A stretch of DNA of 64,000 bases from CAVQBJ01 sp963710725. Its GTDB lineage: Bacteria; Actinomycetota; Thermoleophilia; Solirubrobacterales; Solirubrobacteraceae. Each line of letters begins with the position of its first letter. Positions within the stretch are counted from its first letter, which is position 1. Shown here one piece after another: positions 16,745 through 24,428 of this stretch. The position numbers were made by a program, and so were the translations under genes. Where the stretch lies: the NCBI GenBank assembly GCA_963710725.1, contig CAVQBJ010000005.1, forward strand, positions 1-64,000. Direction: 5' to 3'. Below the pieces are notes generated by a model that worked only from the letters and a program-made list of their open reading frames with translations, did no database searches and had not been told where the DNA came from.

Positions 16745-16971
16745 TCGCCGCAATGGCCCTCAGCGCCGACGAGACGGCCGCTCACACCCGAGTCCCGTCG
16801 GGAGCCGGCGCACCATTTCAGACGTACCGGCCAACCCGTCGCGCGCGAGCGGATCGGTATCGATCGCCGTCGCGGGCCCCCGCTTTTCAACTGCGGCGCT
16901 ACGTTGTGCTCCACGCGATCAGACCTGCTGCGCGCGGGATCCGCGAGGCTAGGGTTCGCTGGAGGTCCGGG

Positions 16972-17364
16972 TCAGGATGACGGCTGAACGCGTCGGGCGA
17001 TCTGCCGCAGCTTCTTGTCCAGCGTCAGCAGCGCCGAGTCGGTCGCGATCGCAGTCGCAAGGGACATCGCGTCCGGGAGCCGCAGCGACTGATGTTCGGC
17101 TCGGAGCGCTGCCGCGCGCCGAGCGACCGCGCGATCGATGGGAACGATCGAGATGCCGGCTGCATCGAAGAACTCATCGACCGTCGCCTCGGTGCCTTGT
17201 TGTAGCGGTCGCACGATGCTCTCGGCGTACACCGTCGCTGCCGCGAGCAGCTCGTCGCCGGCGGCTAATCGTGGCCGCAGCTCCGCGACTGCTGTGGCGT
17301 GCTGATCGTCCCCGGGATCCAGGAACGCGATCACGATGTCTGCGTCCAGCGCTACGCGCGCCAC
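16972..17364 (-). CDS. PIN-domain toxin (VapC-like)
   Basis: A 130-residue PIN-domain ribonuclease with the acidic catalytic residues in place: D8 in ALDADIVIAFLD, E in YAESIVRPL, D in RLPDAMSLATAIA and D in LLTLDKKLRQ. VapC toxins cut specific tRNAs or rRNA. Its start overlaps the end of the AbrB-type antitoxin by 13 bp, so the two form one transcript. It lies 227 bp from the convergent hydrolase, and that gap holds no recognised gene. Confidence 0.87.
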   Translation of the reverse strand: MARVALDADIVIAFLDPGDDQHATAVAELRPRLAAGDELLAAATVYAESIVRPLQQGTEATVDEFFDAAGISIVPIDRAVARRAAALRAEHQSLRLPDAMSLATAIATDSALLTLDKKLRQIARRVQPSS

Positions 17365-17573
17365 TCGTCACGCAGTCGATCGAGATAGCCGCGCGGGTAG
17401 GTGCCGGCCGGAAGGCTGCCCGCATAGCGATCGATGACGTCTTCGGCACGCTCGACCTCGATCCGACCACGGCCAATCGCCCGGATTCGGACCTCGTCCC
17501 CTGCGGCCAAGCCGGCATCCTTGAGCACGCTTACAGGGAGCGTGACTTGATGCTTTCTGGAAACCTTGCTCAT
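17352..17573 (-). CDS. AbrB/SpoVT-family antitoxin
   Basis: A 73-residue antitoxin with an N-terminal AbrB swapped-hairpin DNA-binding domain (MSKVSRKHQVTLPVSVLKDA, then GDEVRIRAIGRGRIEVER) and a C-terminal toxin-binding tail. It pairs with the PIN toxin that follows with a 13-bp overlap. The AT-rich segment just upstream (ATAGAATGGTAAAGCG on the minus strand) probably contains the promoter. Confidence 0.85.
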   Translation of the reverse strand: MSKVSRKHQVTLPVSVLKDAGLAAGDEVRIRAIGRGRIEVERAEDVIDRYAGSLPAGTYPRGYLDRLRDEWRA

Positions 17574-17753
17574 CGCTTTACCATTCTATCAACTCGTAAA
17601 GCGATGTCTACGGTGCGGCGCGCGATTCGGAGGATCCGTGCTCCGGACGCGCTACCGATGAGCGAACGGGCGCCGGCGGGCGACGTTGCCCGTGCTGGTG
17701 ACCCGGGGGCTGTGGCGCCGAGTGCGGCGGCTGACGGAGGGCTGCGAGGCGAC

Positions 17754-18215
17754 TCACGTCACGCCCAGGGCGGCCCCGCCCGCCTCGAGGGGACCGATGG
17801 CCGTCTTGAACTCGCGCTGTTCGCCGGCGATGTCAGACGTCGCCACTGGGGTCTTGCCGGCCTCGACGGCGGCCATGGCATCGAGGCCATACCCCGCGGT
17901 GCTGTAGGCCAGCGCGAGACCCTGAAGCAGCTCGGCCTGCGCTTTGCGGTATGCGCTGGATGACGGCTGCTGGCTGCGCGCTGCACGGGCGCAGGCGGCG
18001 AGCTGCGATTGCGCGGTGCGCAGCTTGCTCGTGTCGGCCGGCGCCGCCGACTTCGAGGGCGCCGACGTGAGCCCGGCGAGGAACACGATGTCCGTGCTCA
18101 ACTCTGCCTGATAGGGCGAGAGTGCGTTCCTGAAGCTCGCGTCGCTTGCCTGCGCAAGCGACGGGAGGGCCAGCGAGGCAACAACGCCGGCGACCATCAG
18201 GATGTTTCGCGACAT
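17754..18215 (-). CDS. Secreted protein of unknown function
   Basis: A 153-residue protein with a signal peptide (MSRNILMVAGVVASLALPSLAQA, cleavage after AQA at about 23). The mature part is helical and Ala-rich, with no cysteine pair except in AACARAARS. The start is ATG 18215 with GGAGG 7-11 nt upstream; the frame is open further 5' but without a signal. I do not recognise a family. It is convergent with the small gene-free stretch after the AbrB module. Confidence 0.65.
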   Translation of the reverse strand: MSRNILMVAGVVASLALPSLAQASDASFRNALSPYQAELSTDIVFLAGLTSAPSKSAAPADTSKLRTAQSQLAACARAARSQQPSSSAYRKAQAELLQGLALAYSTAGYGLDAMAAVEAGKTPVATSDIAGEQREFKTAIGPLEAGGAALGVT

Positions 18216-18393
18216 AGGGGTCCTCCGGACCTTGGCGGGCAGCAGGTCTCCCTCGTGTCGGGCCGCTGCGCCCCACTCGTTAGCGACAGCATCCGGACAA
18301 GGACACTTGGTCAACACTCTGCTCGTCGCCCGAGCTCGCAGTTTCGGCGCGCGCGGACAGGCGCTGCCGCCGGTCGCGACCGCTGCGCCATCG

Positions 18394-18561
18394 CCGCAAC
18401 GCGACCACCCGCTCAGCCTGGAGGTGCTCAACGATCTCGCACACCGCGTCGATGACGCACGGATCCAGCTGCGTTGCGCGGCCCCGATGCAGTTCAGCGG
18501 GCGCCTCGTCGACGCTCTTGGCCGGTCGCGCGGCGCGCGGCGCGATCATCGCCTCCAGCGC
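18394..18561 (-). pseudogene. Remnant of an HD-GYP domain C-terminus
   Basis: On the minus strand one frame reads ALEAMIAPRAARPAKSVDEA then PAELHRGRATQLDPCVIDAVCEIVEHL. This aligns without gaps to the last 50 residues of the HD-GYP protein encoded at 18708-20351 (AFDAMISSRPYRGVRSIDEA, AELRRGRGTQFDARVVDALC). The rest of the domain is absent. It is a degraded paralogous fragment, inverted relative to the intact gene, 150 bp upstream of it. Confidence 0.65.
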
Positions 18562-18651
18562 GCCACTAGCGCCCCCATCTCGGCTCAAGGAACCCATTTA
18601 CCCGGCCGATGAGCTGGCCATGACTATCGCGTCCGTCCGCAGGGCGTGCCG

Positions 18652-18694
18652 CCGGCCCGTTCGGGCGGGCGGCACGCCCGCCCGAACGGGCCGG
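18652..18694. repeat. 20-bp perfect inverted repeat before the GGDEF/HD-GYP gene
   Basis: The arms 18652-18671 and 18675-18694 are exact reverse complements, with a 3-nt GCA loop. The hairpin ends 13 nt before the first possible start codon of the next gene. No T-tract follows, so it is not a classical terminator. If transcribed with that gene it would cover or abut the ribosome site. It could also be an insertion-derived or operator palindrome. Confidence 0.85.
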
Positions 18695-18707
18695 GCGCGC
18701 GCGGCGC

Positions 18708-20351
18708 GTGCTCGCCGGTGAGCCGGCCGTGAAGCGGCGCTGGGGCAACCTCGTCATCCCGCTCGTCGCGGCCGTGCTCGCGGTCCTCGTCTTCGCTGAG
18801 GTCGTCGCGCTCCAGAACCGCGAGAATGGCTACCGGCGCGCCGACGCGACGATCGCCAACACGGGAGCCGAGTTCGACGTAGCCAGCGAGACGGTGCTCG
18901 AGGTCGCCGACCCCGCTGTGTCGGCGAAGAGTGTGGCGCATCAGATGTATGCGGCAGAGGCGAGCGTGACCGGCTCGCTCGCCGGTCTTCGACGCGCGTG
19001 GCCGGTGCCGGCCCTCGACGCGGCCGTCGCACTGGTGAACAAGGATTTCAGCCAGACAAATGGCTTCGCCCAGATCCTGTTCGACGATCCCGCCCTGCTC
19101 ACGCAGAGCATGACTCGCTCGGTCGGCAGCATCGCCAACCCGGTGATCACGCTTGGCAACGACGTCCAGGCAGCCCTGAAGGTCGCCGGTCATCAATATG
19201 AGCAGCGGGCCTCTCGCGCGCAGACGGAGTCCCTGCTCGGAACGGGAGTCGCGCTGGCACTGCTGCTCTTGGCCTTCGTGGTGTTCTACATGCGCTGGCT
19301 GCGCCTGCTGGGCGCCACCCGCCGCGACGCCCGGGTTGACGCGCTCACTGGGCTCGGTAACCGCCGGGCCCTCATCGAGGCGCTCGACCGACGGATCCCG
19401 GCGGCGAGCGAGGACCGTCCTGTGGTGTTGACGCTGTACGACCTGGACGGCTTTAAGGCGTACAACGACTCGTTTGGGCATCTCGCTGGAGACGCGCTGC
19501 TGGTTCGGGTCGGGCAGCGTCTGAGCGAGACCGTTGGCTGCAGCGGCACGGCATACCGCATGGGCGGTGATGAGTTCTGCAGCGTTGCCTCGCTGTCACC
19601 CGACGAGGTGGAGGCTCACATCGAGAGGAGCCGCAGCGCCCTCACCGAAGCCGGTCAGGGCTTTGAGATCGGATGTTCCGCGGGCTGTGTGCTGCTGCCG
19701 ACCGAAGCAGTCTCGGCCGACGCCGCCCTGGCGCTCGCCGACCGCCGCATGTACCAATGCAAGGCGGCCTCCAAGGGACACCCAACCGACGAAGGCACGG
19801 ACGTGGTGTTCGAGATGCTCGCCGCAAAGGACATGCGCGGCGGAAATCTCGATGCCCGGGTTCTCGCGGCACGCACGGCCCAGGCTCTTGACTTGGCCCC
19901 CGACGAAGTCAGGCTGGTACGACTCGCCGCGGAGCTACAGGATGTGGGAAAGACGGCGATCCCCGACGCGATTCTCAACAAGCCATCCGGGCTCAGCGAC
20001 CAGGAATGGGAGTTCATTCGACAACACACGATCATCGGGGAGCGCATCGTGCACGCGACTCCCGAGCTCGCCAAGGTGGGGCAGCTCATCCGCAGCAGCC
20101 GCGAGCGCACCGACGGCACCGGATACCCCGACGGCCTAGCCGGAGAAGCGATACCCCTCGGCGCGAGAATCGTCGCCGCATGCGATGCGTTCGATGCCAT
20201 GATCTCTTCTCGCCCGTACAGAGGCGTGCGAAGCATCGACGAAGCCATCGCTGAACTTCGGCGCGGCCGCGGAACCCAGTTCGACGCGCGAGTGGTCGAC
20301 GCCCTGTGCGAGATCATCCGCCAGCATCGAACCGAGCAGATCGCCGCCTAA
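18708..20351 (+). CDS. GGDEF protein with degenerate HD-GYP domain
   Basis: A 547-residue membrane signalling protein. It has a transmembrane helix (about residues 14-34), an extracytoplasmic helical sensor, a second helix (about 178-200), a GGDEF domain (intact GGDEF at 286-290) and an HD-GYP-type C-terminus. The GGDEF part should make cyclic di-GMP. In the HD-GYP part the HD pair is changed to Q411-D412 and the usual HHE before DGTGYP is SRE, while G472-Y473-P474 remains, so phosphodiesterase activity is doubtful. GTG 18708 is used; GTG 18729 (VKRRWG) is an alternative start. Confidence 0.88.
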   Translation: MLAGEPAVKRRWGNLVIPLVAAVLAVLVFAEVVALQNRENGYRRADATIANTGAEFDVASETVLEVADPAVSAKSVAHQMYAAEASVTGSLAGLRRAWPVPALDAAVALVNKDFSQTNGFAQILFDDPALLTQSMTRSVGSIANPVITLGNDVQAALKVAGHQYEQRASRAQTESLLGTGVALALLLLAFVVFYMRWLRLLGATRRDARVDALTGLGNRRALIEALDRRIPAASEDRPVVLTLYDLDGFKAYNDSFGHLAGDALLVRVGQRLSETVGCSGTAYRMGGDEFCSVASLSPDEVEAHIERSRSALTEAGQGFEIGCSAGCVLLPTEAVSADAALALADRRMYQCKAASKGHPTDEGTDVVFEMLAAKDMRGGNLDARVLAARTAQALDLAPDEVRLVRLAAELQDVGKTAIPDAILNKPSGLSDQEWEFIRQHTIIGERIVHATPELAKVGQLIRSSRERTDGTGYPDGLAGEAIPLGARIVAACDAFDAMISSRPYRGVRSIDEAIAELRRGRGTQFDARVVDALCEIIRQHRTEQIAA

Positions 20352-20509
20352 TCTGCCCGGACCGCGGTTGCCGCCCCCTCCTGGGGCGACCTCCTCGCCA
20401 ACGCCTCAACCCGACGCCGCAGCCGCACCGCCGCGGACCGCACCACGACGGTCAACCGGTGGCCGAAGAACCCCGCCCATCTTCGTCGCCGGCACTGCCC
20501 GTTCCGGCA

Positions 20510-21475
20510 TCAGCCAGCGGGCGAGCGAAACAGACCCTGCAGGGTCTTCCCGACACCAGTCGGGACGTGCTCGGCCAAGAAGGCGAGCTGGTCGGCGACG
20601 ACGCGCTCGAAGTGCTCACCGACGTAGATGTCGAAGTGCCCGGCTGGGTAGAGGCGGATCTCCCCATGGGGGGCTTTGGCGGCGTAGCGGAGGGTGGCGG
20701 CGGCGGGGGCGACCGTGTCGGCGTCGCAGACGCAGAACAGGATCGGGCAGCGGACCTCGCGCGCTCGCCGACCGGGGGCGTCGAGTGGGATCTCGAGCGC
20801 CACGCGGGCCGGGACGTCGTTGCGGTACTCGTCTTCGGTCAGCCCGGATGCGTCCAGCAGTCCGAGGACCCCGTCGATGACGTCCTCGGCGTCCATCAGC
20901 CCGACCTCCCCGGGACGGGCGGCAACCTTGACGCGAACCGGCGGGCGACCGAGGAGACGGGCGAGGTGGTCCTTCGCCGCCGCGGCGGCCAGTGACGCGG
21001 TCCCGCGTGGGGAGATTTGCCGCGCGGAGGCGAGGCCGTCGGTGAAGGGACATTGCGCGATCGCCGCGACCACATCACGGTCCTCGGCGGCGGTGGCGAT
21101 GGCGTGCCCGCCGCCGAAGGAGGTGCCCCACAGCACGACCCGGTCACGATCGATGTCGGGCAGCGAGCGGGCGAACGCGACCGCCGCGCGCCAGTCCTCG
21201 CGCTGGCGGCGAATGCTCAGCAGTTCCCGCGGCTCACCGTCGCTGTCACCGAAGTGGCGGTAATCGAAGACCAGGCAGGCGTACCCCGCGGCCCGGAAGC
21301 GCTCCGCGAACGCCGCGAGGCGCAGCTCCTTCACCGCGCCAAGGCCGTGCGCCATGACCAGCACCGGCGGCGTGCCGGCTCCGGCGGGAGGCGGCATGTA
21401 CAGCCAGGCGTGGCAACGGTCGGTCCCGGAGGTGAAGCGCAGCTCGCGGCGTTCGGACGTGGCGGTCTCGGTCAT
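20510..21475 (-). CDS. Alpha/beta-hydrolase (acetylxylan-esterase/dienelactone-like)
   Basis: A 321-residue hydrolase with AHGLGAVKE (42-50), FDYRHFGDSDG (70-80), catalytic Ser119 in WGTSFGGGHA, Asp in VCDADTVAP and His in YPAGHFDIYVG. This is the pattern of the family with the AHG...KE and RHFG motifs found in actinobacterial hydrolases. The start ATG 21475 leaves room for the operator; a longer frame to 21514 would cross it. It is divergent from a TetR gene, which probably represses it. Confidence 0.87.
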   Translation of the reverse strand: MTETATSERRELRFTSGTDRCHAWLYMPPPAGAGTPPVLVMAHGLGAVKELRLAAFAERFRAAGYACLVFDYRHFGDSDGEPRELLSIRRQREDWRAAVAFARSLPDIDRDRVVLWGTSFGGGHAIATAAEDRDVVAAIAQCPFTDGLASARQISPRGTASLAAAAAKDHLARLLGRPPVRVKVAARPGEVGLMDAEDVIDGVLGLLDASGLTEDEYRNDVPARVALEIPLDAPGRRAREVRCPILFCVCDADTVAPAAATLRYAAKAPHGEIRLYPAGHFDIYVGEHFERVVADQLAFLAEHVPTGVGKTLQGLFRSPAG

Positions 21476-21498
21476 CTCGGCGGTCCCTTGATCTGTGC

Positions 21499-21522
21499 TC
21501 AAGAAGCCTGGCATCTTCTTGA
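21499..21522. promoter_or_regulatory. Operator-like inverted repeat in hydrolase/TetR gap
   Basis: TCAAGAAG (21499-21506) and CTTCTTGA (21515-21522) form a perfect 8-bp inverted repeat with an 8-bp spacer. A related TCAAGATGA follows at 21530. It is centred in the 67-bp gap between divergent starts, the expected place for a TetR operator. Confidence 0.6.
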
Positions 21523-21542
21523 ATGCCTGTCAAGATGAGGTC

Positions 21543-22136
21543 GTGCCCCGCAACCGGCGCCCGGTCCCCAAAGAGCAGAAGCGAGCCGAGCTGCTCGCCG
21601 CCGCCGCCGAACTCCTCGTCACCGAGGGCTACGACGCCGCCTCGATGAGCCGGATCGCCCAGCACGCCGGGGTCACCCCGAACACCCTCTACTGGTACTT
21701 CGACGACAAGGACGAGCTGCTGATCGCCGTCGCCGACCTCTACCTCCGCGCGCTGCTGAATGAGCACGCATCGCTAACCGACCGGTCACTCGCCGAGCAG
21801 CTCTGCTGGCTCGTCGAGCGCCTGCGATCCGTCAAGCACCTCGTCGCCACCGTCCACAATCGCCTAGCCGTCTCAGACACCATCAGCGCCTGGCACACCG
21901 GCTTCCACCAGGCTTTCGAGGAGATCTTTGAGCGCCAGCTCCCGGGTCCCGTCCCCGCCCAGCGCCGCGCTGCCGAGGCGGCCGCGGCAACCTTCGCGCT
22001 CGAAGGCGCCATAACTCACGACCTCGACGACGTCGCCACGCAGCAACTGTGCCAGATCATCGCCGACCGCCTCCACCGCGCCGCCACAGCCAACACGCCG
22101 CCAGACCGGGCGCCGCGGACTCGTCACGCCACGTAA
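21543..22136 (+). CDS. TetR-family transcriptional regulator
   Basis: A 197-residue regulator with the N-terminal helix-turn-helix RAELLAAAAELLVTEGYDA... MSRIAQHAGVTPNTLYWYFDDKDELL. The C-terminal domain is helical and variable. The start is GTG 21543; the frame upstream covers the operator. It probably controls itself and the divergent hydrolase through the inverted repeat at 21499-21522. Confidence 0.88.
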   Translation: MPRNRRPVPKEQKRAELLAAAAELLVTEGYDAASMSRIAQHAGVTPNTLYWYFDDKDELLIAVADLYLRALLNEHASLTDRSLAEQLCWLVERLRSVKHLVATVHNRLAVSDTISAWHTGFHQAFEEIFERQLPGPVPAQRRAAEAAAATFALEGAITHDLDDVATQQLCQIIADRLHRAATANTPPDRAPRTRHAT

Positions 22137-22519
22137 ACGTGTCACTACCCCGCGTCCGGTGACGACACCGGCGAGTCCCCCGCGACTGCTCCGCCCTCTC
22201 CACATGGGCGAAGTGCAACCCCGCACTGCCGCACGAGCAGTTTCGAGAGCAGGCCGCCGCGCCACGCCGTTCCCGCTTCCGTGTCGCGACGCGCATCTTG
22301 TCGCCCGTGCCGACGGTCTCGCAATGCGCGGACTGGCGGGAAAGCCGACGCCTTCCGATCGGACCGGCACCTAGCGTTGCCGTGATAGTTGTGCTCGTGG
22401 CGAGAAGGAGGGCTGGCATCCGTTCCGGGGTCACGTCCTGCTTTCGTGCTGGCGGAGGCGTCCGGTGCTTCTCCCGGGAGGCCGCGGGTCGTCGACCCTC
22501 GCGCACTACGCCTCGGCGC
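22137..22519. other. Intergenic, no recognised gene
   Basis: 383 bp between the TetR gene and the ECF-type promoter motif. No frame on either strand shows homology that I recognise, and I see no RNA gene or strong hairpin. Confidence 0.5.
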
Positions 22520-22548
22520 TGTCCAAATCGGCTGGCGTGTGGCGACGT
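22520..22548 (+). promoter_or_regulatory. ECF-type promoter motif before the DGPF/sigma operon
   Basis: TGTCCAAATCGG (22520-22531), a 10-nt spacer, then GCGACGT (22542-22548). The same two blocks with the same 10-nt spacer occur at 24349-24377 before the MFS exporter. The distance to the start codon is 47 nt here and 51 nt there. ECF sigma factors commonly read their own promoter, so this is the likely autoregulatory site. Confidence 0.7.
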
Positions 22549-22595
22549 AGGGGTAGTGGCTGCGTATCGTGCGGCCGTACCGATAGGAGGCGATC

Positions 22596-22982
22596 GTGCC
22601 GGAGTACATGTTGCTGCTGTATGGGTCCGAGTCTGCTGATGAGGCTGAGCGGGCGCGGCGGTGGGCGGAGATGCCGTTGTGGGATCAGGTGAACGCGAGT
22701 CTTCGGGACGCGGGTGTGTTGGTCGCGCACGCGCCGCTTCATTCGGTCGAGAGCGCCACGACGGTGCGCGTCCGGGGTGATGAGACCGAGTTGACCGACG
22801 GTCCGTTCGCGGTGACCAAGGAGGTGCTGGCTGGCTATTACGTGCTGGATTGCGCCGATCTGGATGAGGCGATCAGGCACGCTGCGAGGCTGCCGTGGGC
22901 GCGCTACGCGTCGGTCGAGGTGCGGCCGATCGTGGCCGATGAGGAGATCCCGCGGCCCGATCGGAGCGCCAGAGCGTCTTGA
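22596..22982 (+). CDS. YCII-related DGPF-domain protein
   Basis: A 128-residue protein of the YCII/DGPF family with the name-giving motif in ELTDGPFAVTKEVLAGYYVLD (residues about 66-85). These small ferredoxin-like-fold proteins are the usual genetic partners of ECF42 sigma factors. The role is unproven; sensing or an enzymatic part in stress defence has been suggested. GTG start at 22596 with GGAGG 6-10 nt upstream. It overlaps the sigma gene by 4 bp, so the two are translationally coupled. Confidence 0.9.
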   Translation: MPEYMLLLYGSESADEAERARRWAEMPLWDQVNASLRDAGVLVAHAPLHSVESATTVRVRGDETELTDGPFAVTKEVLAGYYVLDCADLDEAIRHAARLPWARYASVEVRPIVADEEIPRPDRSARAS

Positions 22983-24259
22983 GCTCTGCGGAGCCGCCAC
23001 GTCGCGGGAGCCTGGATCCGGTTGGGGCCGCGATCGCGGCGGCGTTCCGCGCGGAGCGCGCGGCGGTGCTGGCGACGTTGATCCGACATGTGGGCGACTT
23101 TCAGCTGGCGGAGGATGCCGTGCAGGACGCGTTCGCCGACGCGGTCAGCGGGTGGCGGCGCGACGGCGTCCCCGCCCAGCCGGGCGCGTGGCTCACGGTC
23201 GCCGCGCGGCGGCGGGCGATCGATCGGATGCGCCGCGATCGATCGGTCGCGGATCGAGCGGATCGGCTGGCAGAACTGATGCGGCTCGATCGTCAGGAGC
23301 ACCCCGGCGAGGACGAGGACGGCGCGATCGTCGATGACCGCCTACGGCTGATCTTCACGTGCTGCCATCCGGCGCTCGACCTGCCGGCGCGGGTGGGGTT
23401 GACGCTGCGCGCCCTCGGCGGGCTCACCACCGGCGAGATCGCGCGCGCGTTCCTGGTGGCGGAGCCGACGATGGGCAAACGGATCGTCCGCGCCAAGCGC
23501 AAGATCGCCGACGCGCGGATCCCGTACCGGGTGCCTGAGGACGAGGAGCTGCCCGACCGGCTACGCGGCGTTCTTCGGGTGCTGTATCTGATCTTCAACG
23601 AGGGCTACTCGGCGACCGACGGCGAGCGGCTGGTGCGGGCCGAGCTGTGCGGCGAGGCGATCCGCCTCGCGCGGCTGCTGTGCGAGCTGATGCCCGACGA
23701 GGCCGACGTTTGGGGGCTACTGGCGCTGATGCTCCTGCACGACGCTCGTCGCGATGCGCGCGTGGCGCCTGACGGGCGCTACCTCGCGCTTGAGGAGCAG
23801 GACCGCACGCGGTGGGATCGCGAGCGGCTCGACGAGGGACTCGAGGCCCTCGAGCGGGCGATGCGGTTCCGACACCTGGGCCAGTACCAGCTGCAAGCCG
23901 CGATCACAGCGGTGCACGTCCGCGGGGCGGACACGGGCACAACGGATTGGGAGCAGATCGCGGAGCTGTACCGCGCGCTCGGCAAGATCGCACCCTCGCC
24001 GGTCGTCGAGCTGAACCGCGCGGCGGCGGTCGGATTCGCCGTCGGACCGCACGCCGGGCTAGAGCTGCTCGAGCCGCTGCTGGCCGACCCTGCACTCGAG
24101 CGCTACCAGCCGCTGCATGCAGCACATGCCGACCTGCTGCGGCGAGCCGGCGACCCAGTGGCCGCCGCGCGCGCGTATGAGCGAGCGATCGCGCTCAGCG
24201 CCAACGCGGTCGAGCGGGCCGAGCTGCACCGGCGCGTGTCGACGCTCGACGCCGACTGA
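22979..24259 (+). CDS. ECF42-type RNA polymerase sigma factor with C-terminal extension
   Basis: A 426-residue sigma factor. Sigma region 2 (residues about 18-90, HVGDFQLAEDAVQDAFADAV) and region 4 (about 120-175, LTLRALGGLTTGEIARAFLV) are followed by a roughly 230-residue extension with the ECF42 hallmark LYLIFNEGYSA and TPR-like helices to the end. No anti-sigma factor is nearby, as is normal for this group, where the extension controls activity. Co-transcribed with the DGPF gene. Likely targets are its own promoter (22520) and the MFS exporter promoter (24349). Confidence 0.92.
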   Translation: MSSAEPPRRGSLDPVGAAIAAAFRAERAAVLATLIRHVGDFQLAEDAVQDAFADAVSGWRRDGVPAQPGAWLTVAARRRAIDRMRRDRSVADRADRLAELMRLDRQEHPGEDEDGAIVDDRLRLIFTCCHPALDLPARVGLTLRALGGLTTGEIARAFLVAEPTMGKRIVRAKRKIADARIPYRVPEDEELPDRLRGVLRVLYLIFNEGYSATDGERLVRAELCGEAIRLARLLCELMPDEADVWGLLALMLLHDARRDARVAPDGRYLALEEQDRTRWDRERLDEGLEALERAMRFRHLGQYQLQAAITAVHVRGADTGTTDWEQIAELYRALGKIAPSPVVELNRAAAVGFAVGPHAGLELLEPLLADPALERYQPLHAAHADLLRRAGDPVAAARAYERAIALSANAVERAELHRRVSTLDAD

Positions 24260-24348
24260 CGGCTGCGGCTCGCGACCGACCGGTCGCGGCTCTCTGATCG
24301 ATAGGGGGCGCGCTCGCGGACGCACCGTTCCCGGTTTCTCGCCGCGGC

Positions 24349-24377
24349 TGTCCAAATCGGGCGCGGCGTTGCGACGT
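24349..24377 (+). promoter_or_regulatory. Second copy of the ECF-type promoter motif, before the MFS exporter
   Basis: TGTCCAAATCGG (24349-24360), a 10-nt spacer and GCGACGT (24371-24377), identical in both blocks and in spacing to 22520-22548. The intervening sequences differ, so this is not a simple duplication of the region. It places the exporter in the regulon of the adjacent sigma factor. Confidence 0.7.
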
Positions 24378-24428
24378 CCTCTGTGAAGCCGCCAAAGGGG
24401 CGGCGAACCGGAGCCGACTGGAGGTCTA

